Of a stretch of 64,000 nucleotides of DNA, positions 52,886 to 64,000 are shown in pieces. This DNA comes from Chryseobacterium sp. C-71. GTDB lineage: Bacteria; Bacteroidota; Bacteroidia; Flavobacteriales; Weeksellaceae. A model generated the notes under the pieces. It was not told where the DNA came from, made no database searches, and saw nothing but the letters and a program-made list of their open reading frames with translations. The DNA lies in NCBI RefSeq assembly GCF_020911865.1, contig NZ_CP087131.1, positions 992,001-1,056,000 on the forward strand, in the 5' to 3' direction. Positions within the stretch are counted from its first letter, which is position 1; each line of letters begins with the position of its first letter. Made by a program: the position numbers and the translations under genes.

Positions 52886-53497
52886 TTACAAAGGTCTTTC
52901 GTTATCCAATTTTTGAGTAGAAACTTTAAACTGAATATCCATCTCGTCTTTGATGAAATAATCTTTCAAAGAATTCTGATAGAAAATTCTGAAGTCTTTT
53001 CTGTTTAATGAGAATACTGAAGACTCAATCTCTACCGTAAACTGCGTAATATGAGCGTTTGCTGGGAACGAAATTGTTTTTCTGATTCCTTTGATGGTAA
53101 TATCTCCTACGATGGTAGAATTGTACTCGCTGTTCGCCAGAGGAATAATTTTTTTCAAATGGAATTTTGCAGTCGGGAATTTTTTAACTTCGAAGAAATT
53201 GGTTCCTTTCAGTTCGTTGGTCAGTTTCACCTGATCGGCACCAGAAAGATCAGCTACCACCAAACTTCTCATGTCGATAACAAATTCACCATCAACAAAA
53301 ACCGTTTTATCAAAATTAAATTTTCCGCTTTTCAGTTTCAAACTTCCATAATGAGAAGATGCTTTGGTTTTTACAACCTTGTGTCCCCACCATTTGATCT
53401 CAGAAGTGATCACTTTAGAAATTTTATCTCCCTTTTTTTGAGCAAATACAAATGATATGCTCGCACACATCATAACAAACAATAATAATCTTTTCAT
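52886..53497 (-). CDS. YceI family protein (paralogue 1)
   Basis: The 203-residue exported protein has a signal peptide (about 1-19). The YceI lipocalin-like barrel is seen in WWGHKVVKTKASSHYGSLKLKSG-type sequence (residues about 35-58), MRSLVVADLSGADQVKLTNELKGTNFFEV and FPTAKFHLKKI. YceI proteins bind isoprenoid or other lipids in the periplasm. It has a nearby paralogue at 53576 on the same strand, but a terminator lies between them. Confidence 0.9.
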   Translation of the reverse strand: MKRLLLFVMMCASISFVFAQKKGDKISKVITSEIKWWGHKVVKTKASSHYGSLKLKSGKFNFDKTVFVDGEFVIDMRSLVVADLSGADQVKLTNELKGTNFFEVKKFPTAKFHLKKIIPLANSEYNSTIVGDITIKGIRKTISFPANAHITQFTVEIESSVFSLNRKDFRIFYQNSLKDYFIKDEMDIQFKVSTQKLDNERPL

Positions 53498-53530
53498 TCT
53501 TTTTTATTTACAATTCAACAAAAATAAAAA

Positions 53531-53553
53531 AAAGTGTAGAACTTCTACACTTT
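53531..53553 (-). terminator. Terminator between the two YceI genes
   Basis: Arms aaagtgtagaa and ttctacacttt are perfect with a single-base loop, so the real loop is probably formed by opening the top pairs. T-rich tails are present on both strands. Confidence 0.75.
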
Positions 53554-53575
53554 TAATAATATTTTTTTGATTAAA

Positions 53576-54142
53576 TTATTTCGCAGTCACTTTTACAAGC
53601 ATATCGATATCATCTTTCACAAAAACATCTTTCATAGAAGATTTGTAAGCAACATCAAATTTTTGTCTGTCAAAAGAGAATTTATTTGACTCTAAACTTA
53701 CTACTCCGTTTGCATAAGAAACTTTTGCAGGGAAAGAAACAGGGCTAGTTTTTCCTTTTACCGTAAGATTTCCTGTTACCAGTTTGTTGTACACTTTATC
53801 GCTGTTTTTCTTTACAGAAGTGATTTTGAAACTTGCTGACGGGAATTTTTCAACTTCGAAGAAATCTCCGTTTTTAAGGTGCCCATTCAGTTTTCCCTGG
53901 TATTCTCCTGAAAGATCTGTAGCGTTGATAGAATTCATATCTAAAACGAAATCTCCTCCTATAAGCTCATTTCCTTTCATGATCATGTTTCCGGATTTTA
54001 CTTTTACCGTTCCGTCATGAGAACTAGATTCAGTTTTTGCAACTTTATAACCCCACCAGTGAACATCAGATGTTACTACTTTTTTTGATTGCCCGAAAGC
54101 CAAACCACTAGCCAAAACTGCTAATAAAAATATTTTTTTCAT
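53576..54142 (-). CDS. YceI family protein (paralogue 2)
   Basis: The 188-residue exported protein has a signal peptide (about 1-17, ending LAFGQ). The barrel features match paralogue 1: VHWWGYKVAKTESSSHDGTV, DMNSINATDLSGEYQGKL and FEVEKFPSASFKI. This is a tandem duplication with clear divergence. A lipid-binding role is inferred from the family. Confidence 0.9.
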   Translation of the reverse strand: MKKIFLLAVLASGLAFGQSKKVVTSDVHWWGYKVAKTESSSHDGTVKVKSGNMIMKGNELIGGDFVLDMNSINATDLSGEYQGKLNGHLKNGDFFEVEKFPSASFKITSVKKNSDKVYNKLVTGNLTVKGKTSPVSFPAKVSYANGVVSLESNKFSFDRQKFDVAYKSSMKDVFVKDDIDMLVKVTAK

Positions 54143-54259
54143 GAATAAAAATTGTTTAATTATTTATTGGTGCAAATGTAAATATCTTAATTGGTAGTTT
54201 TTGTTGATGTACATCAATTTTAAAAAATATTTCTATGACTAAAATCATCCATAAAAAAA

Positions 54260-54277
54260 CTCCGAATTTCTTCGGAG
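54260..54277 (-). terminator. Terminator of the glucokinase gene
   Basis: Arms ctccgaa and ttcggag flank a 4-base loop; forward A7 before it provides the minus-strand T-tail. Confidence 0.8.
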
Positions 54278-54286
54278 CTGTATTTT

Positions 54287-55342
54287 TTATTCTTTATAGT
54301 AAGCGGCGTAGAGCGCAGCACCGTCAATGCTCGTGCTGTCTGGATTGATCAGATAAATCGGAATGTTCTTCAACATATCTTCCATTTTATCACTTATTTT
54401 AAATTTCTCGTAGAATTTATCTTTATCAATATATTGTCTGATAATTTGCGGAATATCTCCGGCAATCAATAAACCTCCTGTTGCCTTTAACTTCAACGTT
54501 AAGTTATTGGCTTCTCTCGCCAGAAATTCTAAGAAGGTATCTAATGCGATTTTACAAATCAGTACATCTTCCTCCACTGCTGCTTTGAAAATTTCTTCTG
54601 TGAAATTACCATTGGCGTTTGTCAGCTTTTCAGAAAGCCATTCAGGTTCCGGATGTCTCTTTACATCTCTTAAGAATCTGTAGATATTGAATAAACCTGT
54701 TTTAGACAATACGTTTTCCCAACTTACAATTCCGTAAATGTTATTTAAGAATTGATAAAATTCAACCTCAACATTTGTTCTTGGAGAAAATTCTGAGTGA
54801 CCGCCTTCTGTAGCGAATGGTCTTAAATATTTCCCGTCAAAGAAATATCCTGCCTCACCCAATCCGTTTCCTGGTGCTAAGATGGCAACATTTCCTTTTT
54901 CCAGATGACCGCTGCTGTAGATGGCATCAAGATCACTGTCTTGTAAAAGTGCGATACCGTAAGCCGAAGCTTCCTGATCATTCAACATTGTTACTTCTTC
55001 AAAACCGAATGCATTTTTATAATCTTCAACATCAAAGCTCCAGCCTAATCTTGCAGGATTACTTTTTCCGTTCAAAACAGGTCCCGGAACTGAGATTCCT
55101 AAACGTTTTACATTCTCTAACTGCTCTTCCTGAATAAACTGGGTAAGAATTTCAGAAAATGCAGCATATTCTTTTGTAGGATAATTTTTTTGAGTTTTAG
55201 TTTCAATTCCACCATTACTAGAGACATAATAAGCGATCGTAGTAACATCTTCACGTAGGTTTACACCAATGATCGAAACATTATCATTACTGCTGTTTTT
55301 TACTCCCGGTAAAAAAAGTGGAAATTTTGGATTTAAGTTCAT
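54287..55342 (-). CDS. glk: Glucokinase
   Basis: The enzyme phosphorylates glucose with ATP to feed glycolysis. I chose the ATG at 55342 (351 residues), six codons inside the longest frame. The Pfam Glucokinase-type signature is present: LAPGNGLGEAGYFF (about 155-168) and the sugar-binding EGGHSEFSPRT (about 180-190), with MLNDQEASAYGI before them and GGLLIAGDIPQII in the C-terminal half. It belongs to the bacterial glucokinase family and not ROK. Confidence 0.88.
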   Translation of the reverse strand: MNLNPKFPLFLPGVKNSSNDNVSIIGVNLREDVTTIAYYVSSNGGIETKTQKNYPTKEYAAFSEILTQFIQEEQLENVKRLGISVPGPVLNGKSNPARLGWSFDVEDYKNAFGFEEVTMLNDQEASAYGIALLQDSDLDAIYSSGHLEKGNVAILAPGNGLGEAGYFFDGKYLRPFATEGGHSEFSPRTNVEVEFYQFLNNIYGIVSWENVLSKTGLFNIYRFLRDVKRHPEPEWLSEKLTNANGNFTEEIFKAAVEEDVLICKIALDTFLEFLAREANNLTLKLKATGGLLIAGDIPQIIRQYIDKDKFYEKFKISDKMEDMLKNIPIYLINPDSTSIDGAALYAAYYKE

Positions 55343-55402
55343 AATCGCTAATTTTATCAAATATAATAATTGTTTTGGTAATCTGTGCTAGGTAAAACAA
55401 AA

Positions 55403-55424
55403 CCTTTTCAAAAAATCGAAAAGG
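55403..55424 (-). terminator. Terminator of the beta-barrel protein gene
   Basis: Arms ccttttc and gaaaagg flank an 8-base loop 30 bases past the stop, with a T-rich tail on the minus strand. Confidence 0.65.
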
Positions 55425-55455
55425 CTTGGTTAATAACTAATTATATTGGTTATAA

Positions 55456-56019
55456 TTATTTTCCTAAAGGAATATTGTAAGAAAATCCGGCTCCGATGCT
55501 TCCCACATTATAGTCTTGGTTTGCGATATCACCGTTACTTCCTGAAAATACTTTCTGATATTGAAGGAAGAAATTCCAGTCTCTGTTGTGATATCCGATC
55601 TCTGGCTTTAGATAAAAACCTCCGTCTGGTCGGTCTGCTGTAGAGTTTGACGCAACTTTGTCGTCACCTACTAAAAACCCGTAACCAAGATCAGCTCCGA
55701 AATAGAAGCCAGTCTGCTTAGGGTAAATTCTGAATAACGCCGCTACCGGAACTACACCCACGTCATTATTATCATATCCGTTATTATTCTTTGCAAAATA
55801 ATGAGTATAACCTGTTGCAATACCTAATCCAAATCCCGGAGTAATTAGATTCTGATATGCTACATCCACACCTACTGCTGCAGAAAGGTTGTCCGCAGGA
55901 ACCGCAATACCTGCCGTTGCTCCCACTTTGATCATATTATTCATCTGAGCACTTTGCGCACTAACTAAACCTGCCGTCAAAATTCCCGCTCCTAAAATAG
56001 CTTGCTTAAACATTTTCAT
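55456..56019 (-). CDS. Outer-membrane beta-barrel protein
   Basis: From the ATG at 56019 the protein has 187 residues and begins with a signal peptide (MKMFKQAILGAGILTAGLVSAQ). Longer frames would start with unlikely residues. The mature part alternates polar and hydrophobic residues in strands (GFGLGIATGYTHY, FYFGADLGYGFLVGD, GSIGAGFSYNIPLG), consistent with a small 8-stranded barrel. Function is unknown. Confidence 0.82.
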   Translation of the reverse strand: MKMFKQAILGAGILTAGLVSAQSAQMNNMIKVGATAGIAVPADNLSAAVGVDVAYQNLITPGFGLGIATGYTHYFAKNNNGYDNNDVGVVPVAALFRIYPKQTGFYFGADLGYGFLVGDDKVASNSTADRPDGGFYLKPEIGYHNRDWNFFLQYQKVFSGSNGDIANQDYNVGSIGAGFSYNIPLGK

Positions 56020-56262
56020 AACTCTGATTTTTTTTAAAATTTTACTAAAATGAGACAAGGAAAAATCATGCCAAAATAATTCACAATTATTAAAATCAAA
56101 TCTCAACATCACCATAAAATAATGAAAATCAATTGATTAAATTTTATTTTATTTAAATAGTTGTTTAACTTTACATAAGGTGAAGCAATAAATAATCATT
56201 AATATTTGTTTATACACTTTAACCTCTTCTTTATTTAATCATCAAAAAATAAAATCAGGACT

Positions 56263-57636
56263 ATGGTTGCTTCATTTATTAATAATAAACATCTTCTTTG
56301 GCGTGCAGGTTTCGGACCGGGAATTAACGAAGTAGATGACCTGAAAAATAAAAACATCAAGACGATTCTGAAGGAAATTTTCAATAAAGAAACCTTCTCT
56401 CCCATTGTGTATGAAACTCCCGACATCGAACCCATTGAATATAATGATCCTAAAGCCACTGCCCAGCAGAAAAGGGAAATTCAGAAAGTAAATCAAAAGC
56501 AAAATAATGAGCTTAATCTTAATTTTCTTAAAAAATTTACGACCAGCAATGAACAGCTGAGAGAGAAAATGGCTTTTTTCTGGCATGGGCATTTTGCTAC
56601 GAGAATTAACAATCCAAAATTCAACCAACAACTCTTGAATGTAATTCGGGAGAAGTCTTTAGGTAATTTTAAAGATTTATTATTTGAAGTCAGCCGTTCT
56701 CCAGCAATGCTAAGCTTTTTGAATAATCAACAGAATAAAAAAAATCATCCCAACGAAAATTTTGCCCGCGAAGTGATGGAGCTTTTCACGATGGGAAGAG
56801 GAAACTATACAGAAACAGACATTCGTGAAGCGGCAAGAGCTTTTACCGGATGGGGTTACGATAAAGAAGGTCAATTTCTTGAAAGAAAAAAACAGCACGA
56901 CGAAGGCACAAAAACTTTCTTGGGAAAGACAGGAAACTTTACAGGCGACGATGTTTTAAATATTATTTTGGAACAAAAAGCAACTGCCGAATTCATCACA
57001 ACAAAGATTTACACCTTTTTCGTTAATGAAAAACCTGATTTAAAAATCATTAAAAACCTCAGCGAAAACTTTTATGAATCAGGATATGACATCAAAAAAC
57101 TAATGACTGAGGTCTTTTCAAGTTCATGGTTTTATGATAAAAAAAATATCGGAAACAGAATAAAATCGCCAACAGAACTTCTTGTAGGGATGATGAGAAT
57201 GCTGCCAATGGAAATTCAAAATCCTGAAAACATTACTGTTTATCAAAAACTTTTGGGGCAAATGCTGCTTTATCCGCCCAACGTCTCTGGCTGGCCAAAC
57301 GGAAAATCCTGGATAGACAGCTCAACTTTAATGCTGCGACTTCAGATTCCACAAATATGGTCGGGATTGAGGCCGATGGAATATTCTGCGAAAGAAGACG
57401 ACGATATGGATATGGGCATGAAATCAAGAGAATCTCTAAATAAAAGTTTTAAAAATCCGAATATAATAATCGATTGGAGCAAGGTTGACAAAGCTTTAAA
57501 TCAGAAAAAAGCAGAAGACTATTTGATCGTCAACTCAGAATCTCTGGATATGAACACTGTTAAACAATTTTCAGATCAAAGTATCAAAATGAATATCATC
57601 AACCTTATGTCAACACCAGAATATCAGTTGATGTGA
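56263..57636 (+). CDS. DUF1800 family protein
   Basis: The 457-residue protein matches the DUF1800 family: HLLWRAGFGPGINEVD at the N-terminus, FFWHGHFATR near 103, NENFAREVMELFTMGRG near 167 and YPPNVSGWPNGKSWID near 339. The family is nearly always encoded with DUF1501, as here, 72 bases upstream of it. Its function is unknown; there is no clear signal peptide from this start. Confidence 0.92.
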   Translation: MVASFINNKHLLWRAGFGPGINEVDDLKNKNIKTILKEIFNKETFSPIVYETPDIEPIEYNDPKATAQQKREIQKVNQKQNNELNLNFLKKFTTSNEQLREKMAFFWHGHFATRINNPKFNQQLLNVIREKSLGNFKDLLFEVSRSPAMLSFLNNQQNKKNHPNENFAREVMELFTMGRGNYTETDIREAARAFTGWGYDKEGQFLERKKQHDEGTKTFLGKTGNFTGDDVLNIILEQKATAEFITTKIYTFFVNEKPDLKIIKNLSENFYESGYDIKKLMTEVFSSSWFYDKKNIGNRIKSPTELLVGMMRMLPMEIQNPENITVYQKLLGQMLLYPPNVSGWPNGKSWIDSSTLMLRLQIPQIWSGLRPMEYSAKEDDDMDMGMKSRESLNKSFKNPNIIIDWSKVDKALNQKKAEDYLIVNSESLDMNTVKQFSDQSIKMNIINLMSTPEYQLM

Positions 57637-57670
57637 GAAGTTAGAAGTTAGAAGTTAGAAGTTAGAAGTT
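57636..57670. repeat. Tandem 7-bp repeat (agaagtt)5
   Basis: Five perfect units start at the last base of the DUF1800 stop codon and fill half of the gap to the DUF1501 gene. Confidence 0.9.
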
Positions 57671-57708
57671 ATTGAAAATTAGTTTTATTAAATCTAAGCA
57701 AAGAAATT

Positions 57709-58899
57709 ATGATCATCAAAAGAAGAGAATTTTTAAAGATCAGTTCATTGGCAACTGCTTCATTATTTGTTCCGAATTTTCTACAGTCGATGACTTTAGA
57801 CAATGCGCTGAATCCGAATCAGAAAATACTGATCGTCCTTCAATTCACAGGTGGAAATGATGGTTTAAATACGATTATTCCGACAAAAAATGATATTTAT
57901 TTTAAAGAAAGAAATAATATAGCCATCAATGATTCTTTGGCTTTAAATGATGAAACTGGAATCAATCCGGCTTTGTCTTATTTTAAAGAATTATTTGACA
58001 GTGGTGAACTTTCCCTGATGAATAATGTCGGCTACCCGAATCCTGACAAATCCCATTTCAGAAGCATGGATATTTGGCATTCTGCCAGTAAAAGTGATGA
58101 GTTTCTGGAAACAGGATGGCTCGGAAGATTTTTGGATGAAGAATGCTACAAATGCGAACATCCAACACAGGCTTTGGAAGTTGATGATATGCTCAGTTTG
58201 GCTTTAAAAGGTGAAAACAACAAAGCTTTTGCCTTTAAAGATCCAAAAAAATTGTATCAAACCAGCCAAGAGAAATATTTCAAATCATTGTATGAAAGCG
58301 ACCACCATCACGACGACGAAACGGTTTCTTATTTATACAAAACTTTAGGTTCAACCATCAACAATGCTGATTATATTTTTGAAAAAAGTAAAGCAAAAAA
58401 ATCGACTCAGGAATACCCAAATTCTAAATTGGGAAAAGATTTCAAGACCGTTGCTTCATTGATTAAATCAGACATCAACACGCAGGTTTATTATCTTTCA
58501 ATAGGAAGTTTTGATACGCATGTCAACCAAAATGAAAGACAGCAAAAACTGTTTGGAGAAATTAATGATGCAGTAAAATCTTTCGTTTCCGATATGAAAG
58601 CGAATGGATTGTTTAATGATATTTTACTAATGACATTTTCAGAATTCGGTCGTCGTGTCGCTCAAAATGCAAGCAAAGGAACCGATCACGGAACAGCAAA
58701 TCAAATGTTTTTCATCAGTGGCGGCTTAAAAAAGAGAGGTATTCTGAACGCTCTACCCGATTTACAAAATCTGAAAGAAGGAGATTTAATTTACACTGAA
58801 GATTTCAGAAAAGTCTATGCAACTGTTCTTAAAAATTGGCTGAATGCCGATTCATCAAAAGTTCTGGGCTGGAAAAACGGTGTGTATGATTTCGTGTAA
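57709..58899 (+). CDS. DUF1501 family protein, Tat-type signal
   Basis: The 396-residue protein has a twin-arginine signal (MIIKRREFLKISSLATASLF), then the alkaline-phosphatase-like DUF1501 fold: VLQFTGGNDGLNTIIP, SHFRSMDIWHSA, SIGSFDTHVNQ and LLMTFSEFGRRVAQNASKGTDHG. It is likely exported folded to the periplasm and works with the DUF1800 partner; the substrate is not known. Confidence 0.92.
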   Translation: MIIKRREFLKISSLATASLFVPNFLQSMTLDNALNPNQKILIVLQFTGGNDGLNTIIPTKNDIYFKERNNIAINDSLALNDETGINPALSYFKELFDSGELSLMNNVGYPNPDKSHFRSMDIWHSASKSDEFLETGWLGRFLDEECYKCEHPTQALEVDDMLSLALKGENNKAFAFKDPKKLYQTSQEKYFKSLYESDHHHDDETVSYLYKTLGSTINNADYIFEKSKAKKSTQEYPNSKLGKDFKTVASLIKSDINTQVYYLSIGSFDTHVNQNERQQKLFGEINDAVKSFVSDMKANGLFNDILLMTFSEFGRRVAQNASKGTDHGTANQMFFISGGLKKRGILNALPDLQNLKEGDLIYTEDFRKVYATVLKNWLNADSSKVLGWKNGVYDFV

Positions 58900-58902
58900 A
58901 AA

Positions 58903-58925
58903 AGCCTTACAAAAATTGTAAGGCT
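58903..58925 (-). terminator. Terminator of the 43-residue gene
   Basis: Perfect 10-bp arms agccttacaa and ttgtaaggct flank a 3-base loop. On the minus strand it runs into T6; it lies just past the DUF1501 stop. Confidence 0.8.
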
Positions 58926-58946
58926 AAGGTTATAATTGGTTCGTTG

Positions 58947-59078
58947 TTAATGTGGAGAAGGAATCTGTCTGTTCGGATCCTTCACTTCTCCTTTTTTTTC
59001 TGTAAATTTCTTGATAACATATTCAATGACAATGGGAACAACCATTGCAAGTACCGCTTTTAATATTCTTGATTTCAT
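58947..59078 (-). CDS. Small membrane-anchored protein of 43 residues
   Basis: The frame MKSRILKAVLAMVVPIVIEY and 23 more residues (KKFTEKKGEVKDPNRQ... ending IPSPH) has a single hydrophobic helix at about 5-22 and a basic, Pro-containing tail. The strong terminator at 58903 on the same strand supports a real gene. It is too small for most gene finders. Function is unknown. Confidence 0.6.
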   Translation of the reverse strand: MKSRILKAVLAMVVPIVIEYVIKKFTEKKGEVKDPNRQIPSPH

Positions 59079-59138
59079 AATAATTTTATTTTCAAAAACA
59101 ATTACAAGTTTCAAGCCAATTTTTATAACATAACTAAA

Positions 59139-60161
59139 TTATAATTCCTCATTCTCCGTTTCATTACCCTGATAATTTAAATGTGCCGCTTTAATACTTT
59201 TGGCGATTCTATGCTTCAGTTTTCTTGGACCTAAAACCGTTAAAAACTCTCCCATTCCCAGAATCATTCGTTCTAATTCAAAATTGAGCTGAACACAAAT
59301 TTTAAAAGTCGTGCCGTTTTCATCTTCTTTGATAATTTCCTGAGAATGATGAAAAGGCTTAGTTTTTACATAAGGAGCATGTTGCGAATTAACAAAAAAG
59401 ATGACATTTTGTGGTCTTTGCGTCTCAGAAACCGTTGCTCCAATGACCTCACCAAAGTAACGATCTGCGTCAAAATCCTTGTCAATGTATTCTGTAGTTT
59501 CATCGATCTCAATTTCTTCCATCCTGTCTAAAGCAAGATTGTAAATCGCTTTTTTATGCCAGCAAATCAAAAACCAACGGTTGTTATATTCTTTCAATAA
59601 TTGAGGATGAACAGTAATAATATTCGATTCTCTCGCTTTGAAACTTTTATAGCAAATCTTTAAAACCTTTTTATTTAAAATATTTTCATACAAAACATCA
59701 ATATGCTCCAAACCTTTCAGTTGCTCATTTTTATCTAAATGAATAATCGATTTTTGGCTGGTCGAATGTATAGAATCTTCCAGTTTTTGAATCACCCCAT
59801 TCATATCTTTGAACATTGAGAAATCTTTAAACTGCTTTAAAATCTGTATTGCATTATTCATCGCTTTCAAATCATTTTCATTGACTGAAATCTGATGAAT
59901 ACTGTATTCCGGATCACTGTAGCGGTAATATCTTCTTTCGTAAACTTCAATCGGAGCTTCATACCCGAATTTTTCACTCCGCATATTTTGCAAGTCCAAT
60001 TGTACAGTACGTTTGCTGACAAAAGATTCTTTACCTTCAAATTCAAACAACGCTTCAGAACATTCATCGATTAAATCTTCCAGAGTGTATTTTTTGTACT
60101 TATTCTTCAGACATTTATCTAAAGTTTTGTAGCGGATAAGAGCGTTTTTATTGGATGACAT
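59139..60161 (-). CDS. WYL domain transcriptional regulator
   Basis: The 340-residue protein has an N-terminal winged HTH (about 1-65; SFVSKRTVQLDLQNMR), a middle helical region, and a WYL domain (about 150-230; RWFLICWHKKAIYNLALDRMEEIEI), where the WYL tripeptide is degenerate (WFL). WYL regulators often sense nucleic-acid ligands and control defence, DNA-damage or RNA-repair genes. It lies just before the HopJ and RtcB genes. Confidence 0.88.
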   Translation of the reverse strand: MSSNKNALIRYKTLDKCLKNKYKKYTLEDLIDECSEALFEFEGKESFVSKRTVQLDLQNMRSEKFGYEAPIEVYERRYYRYSDPEYSIHQISVNENDLKAMNNAIQILKQFKDFSMFKDMNGVIQKLEDSIHSTSQKSIIHLDKNEQLKGLEHIDVLYENILNKKVLKICYKSFKARESNIITVHPQLLKEYNNRWFLICWHKKAIYNLALDRMEEIEIDETTEYIDKDFDADRYFGEVIGATVSETQRPQNVIFFVNSQHAPYVKTKPFHHSQEIIKEDENGTTFKICVQLNFELERMILGMGEFLTVLGPRKLKHRIAKSIKAAHLNYQGNETENEEL

Positions 60162-60210
60162 AGTTAAAGGTTAAGATTAAGATTAAAGTTAAGATCGAAG
60201 CGAGAAAAAT

Positions 60211-60262
60211 TCCCCTCCCTTGGAGGGGTGGCGAAAATTCATAGAATTTTTGACGGTGTGGT
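60211..60262. repeat. Small double-hairpin intergenic repeat
   Basis: cccctcc/ggagggg (60212-60228) is followed by aaaattc/gaattttt-type arms (60234-60250). It has the form of short Bacteroidota intergenic repeats. It lies between the WYL and HopJ genes, after a degenerate ttaagat tandem run. Confidence 0.6.
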
Positions 60263-60300
60263 TAAGCGAGTTGTTATCAATATACATATGTCTTACAAGC

Positions 60301-62191
<1,891 letters not shown>

Positions 62192-62244
62192 TTATTTCTT
62201 TTGTCTTAATACAAAAGAAACAAAAAATCAAGACTTGGAAACTT

Positions 62245-62379
62245 CCGCTAAAAATTAAAATTTAATCCTAAAATTCCCAAAACTTGCGCGAATTCAAGAT
62301 GAGTTCTTCGGTTCAAGATTTTGCCGCGCTCCAAACAGTGGGAATTTTTTAACGGATTAATTTTTAATTTTCTTAACGC
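62245..62379. repeat. MITE-like imperfect inverted repeat element
   Basis: Left arm 62245-62279 (ccgctaaaaattaaaattta...) and right arm 62339-62379 are imperfect inverted repeats, with a ~60-base GC-richer core containing cttgcgcgaattcaagatg. It fills most of the 339-bp gap between rtcB and the nucleotidyltransferase; no gene is seen there. A small inverted repeat at 62196-62220 (ttcttttgt / acaaaagaa) may end rtcB. Confidence 0.7.
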
Positions 62380-62410
62380 TCCATTTTCCTATGTCATATT
62401 AATATGGTAA

Positions 62411-63277
<867 letters not shown>

Positions 63278-63385
63278 ATATGGAAAGATTATGGGAAGCC
63301 GTAGTCTTTCCTTATTGTTTAAATATATATTTGTTTGTTAAAAGAACTTTCCTAGAATATTTATATATTAGAAAAAACTAAAACT

Positions 63386-64000
63386 ATGACAATTAATAAA
63401 GGTTCAGAATGGAGAAAATGGGATTTACATGTACATACACCTTTTTCTATTTATCAACGCTTTGGAAATAACGATGAAAATACTTGGGAAAAATATATTT
63501 TAGATTTAGAAAATTTATCTGACGAGTTTGCTGTTGTAGGTATAAATGATTACCTATTTCTTGATGGTTATGCTAAGTTAAAAGAAGAGCAAACAAAAAA
63601 TTCTAGAATTCCTAATATCAAACTATTACCAGTTGTCGAATTTAGAATTGAAAAATTTGCAGGAATAAATTTTGAACAACTTAAAAGAATCAATTTACAT
63701 GTAATATTTTCTGATGAAATACCTTTAGAAACGATTCAAAGCCAATTCTTGAATACACTTGAGAAAGTTATTATTTAGAAAGCGGAGAGCCTTGGACAAG
63801 AGCTATTACACCGCAAAGTGTAGAAGAACTTGGAAAGCAAATAAAATCAAATGTTCCAACATCTGAATTACATAAATATGGTTCTGATATAACAGAAGGA
63901 TTTAATAATCTAAATATAAGAGAAGAAGAAATATTTAAATCATTGAATAAGGACTGTTTCACAGGTAAATATCTTATTGCTATTGGAAAAACCGAATGGG
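63386..64000 (+). pseudogene. PHP-domain protein (TrlF-like), frameshifted and cut by the window end
   Basis: The frame from ATG 63386 encodes a PHP-type N-terminus (KWDLHVHTPFSIYQRF, metal-binding HVH at 15-17; GINDYLFLDGY; LLPVVEFRIE) and stops at 63778 in LEKVII. The downstream bases stay open in another frame, reading YYLESGEPWTRAITPQSVEELG and continuing to the window edge with GKYLIAIGKTEW. This strongly suggests one base missing at the aaagtt run near 63766. TrlF-like proteins combine a PHP domain with an SMC/AAA-like ATPase and turn up among defence genes. The C-terminal part is outside the window. Confidence 0.7.

Overview
The window reads as a chromosomal segment of an AT-rich Bacteroidota species, most likely Chryseobacterium or a close Weeksellaceae relative. 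This is inferred from the content: tandem DUF1800/DUF1501 genes, DUF5686 and YceI families, a subclass A2 class A beta-lactamase, TAnnTTTG-type -7 promoter elements and the overall style of the proteins. No rRNA, tRNA or CRISPR array was seen.

Region by region. 1-10.7 kb: the start of a large secreted protein (cut by the window edge), a 2-hydroxyacid dehydrogenase, a pcm/DUF1801 pair, a Gfo/Idh oxidoreductase with a small lipoprotein, a secreted GH5-CBM6 glucanase, a class A beta-lactamase and 3-hydroxybutyryl-CoA dehydrogenase. 10.7-25.3 kb: housekeeping genes pheT, dnaN, dgkA, purL (with a barstar-like, an SGNH hydrolase and a GGCT-like gene downstream), a YhcG-type nuclease gene between purL and purB, then grpE-dnaJ. 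The DnaJ keeps only two of the four zinc-binding repeats. 25.4-40.5 kb: a frameshifted GH43 gene, hydrolases, DUF808 and DedA membrane proteins, prfB (uninterrupted, no programmed frameshift), an AAA ATPase, an ABC exporter, msrA and alaS.

40.6-47.3 kb is a repeat and IS island. About seven copies of a mosaic intergenic repeat surround two almost identical 1191-bp IS110-family elements in direct orientation. Both elements sit at exactly the same place in the repeat, with a TC core dinucleotide at each end. Their 210-bp non-coding left end carries two hairpins with internal loops. The first loop matches the target (LT/RT around TC) and the second matches the element's own joined ends. This is the layout of an IS110 bridge RNA, and it explains why both copies landed at the same repeat position. 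The cassette between the two IS copies holds an HxlR regulator and a divergent oxidoreductase with a palindromic operator. The island ends with a GC-richer orphan gene and a 21-bp heptad-coding tandem repeat. 47.3-49.8 kb holds an 825-residue protein joining a restriction-like nuclease domain to a P-loop NTPase, a plausible anti-phage gene.

50-59 kb: DUF5686, two YceI paralogues, glucokinase, an outer-membrane beta-barrel protein, the DUF1800/DUF1501 pair and a 43-residue small protein. 59.1-64 kb: a WYL regulator, HopJ family protein, RtcB RNA ligase and a COG3541-type nucleotidyltransferase, which together look like an RNA-repair neighbourhood. It is followed by a frameshifted, window-truncated PHP-domain (TrlF-like) gene. 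Several palindromic or MITE-like intergenic repeats are scattered through the window.

All functional calls come from reading the sequence and family knowledge; no database search was run.
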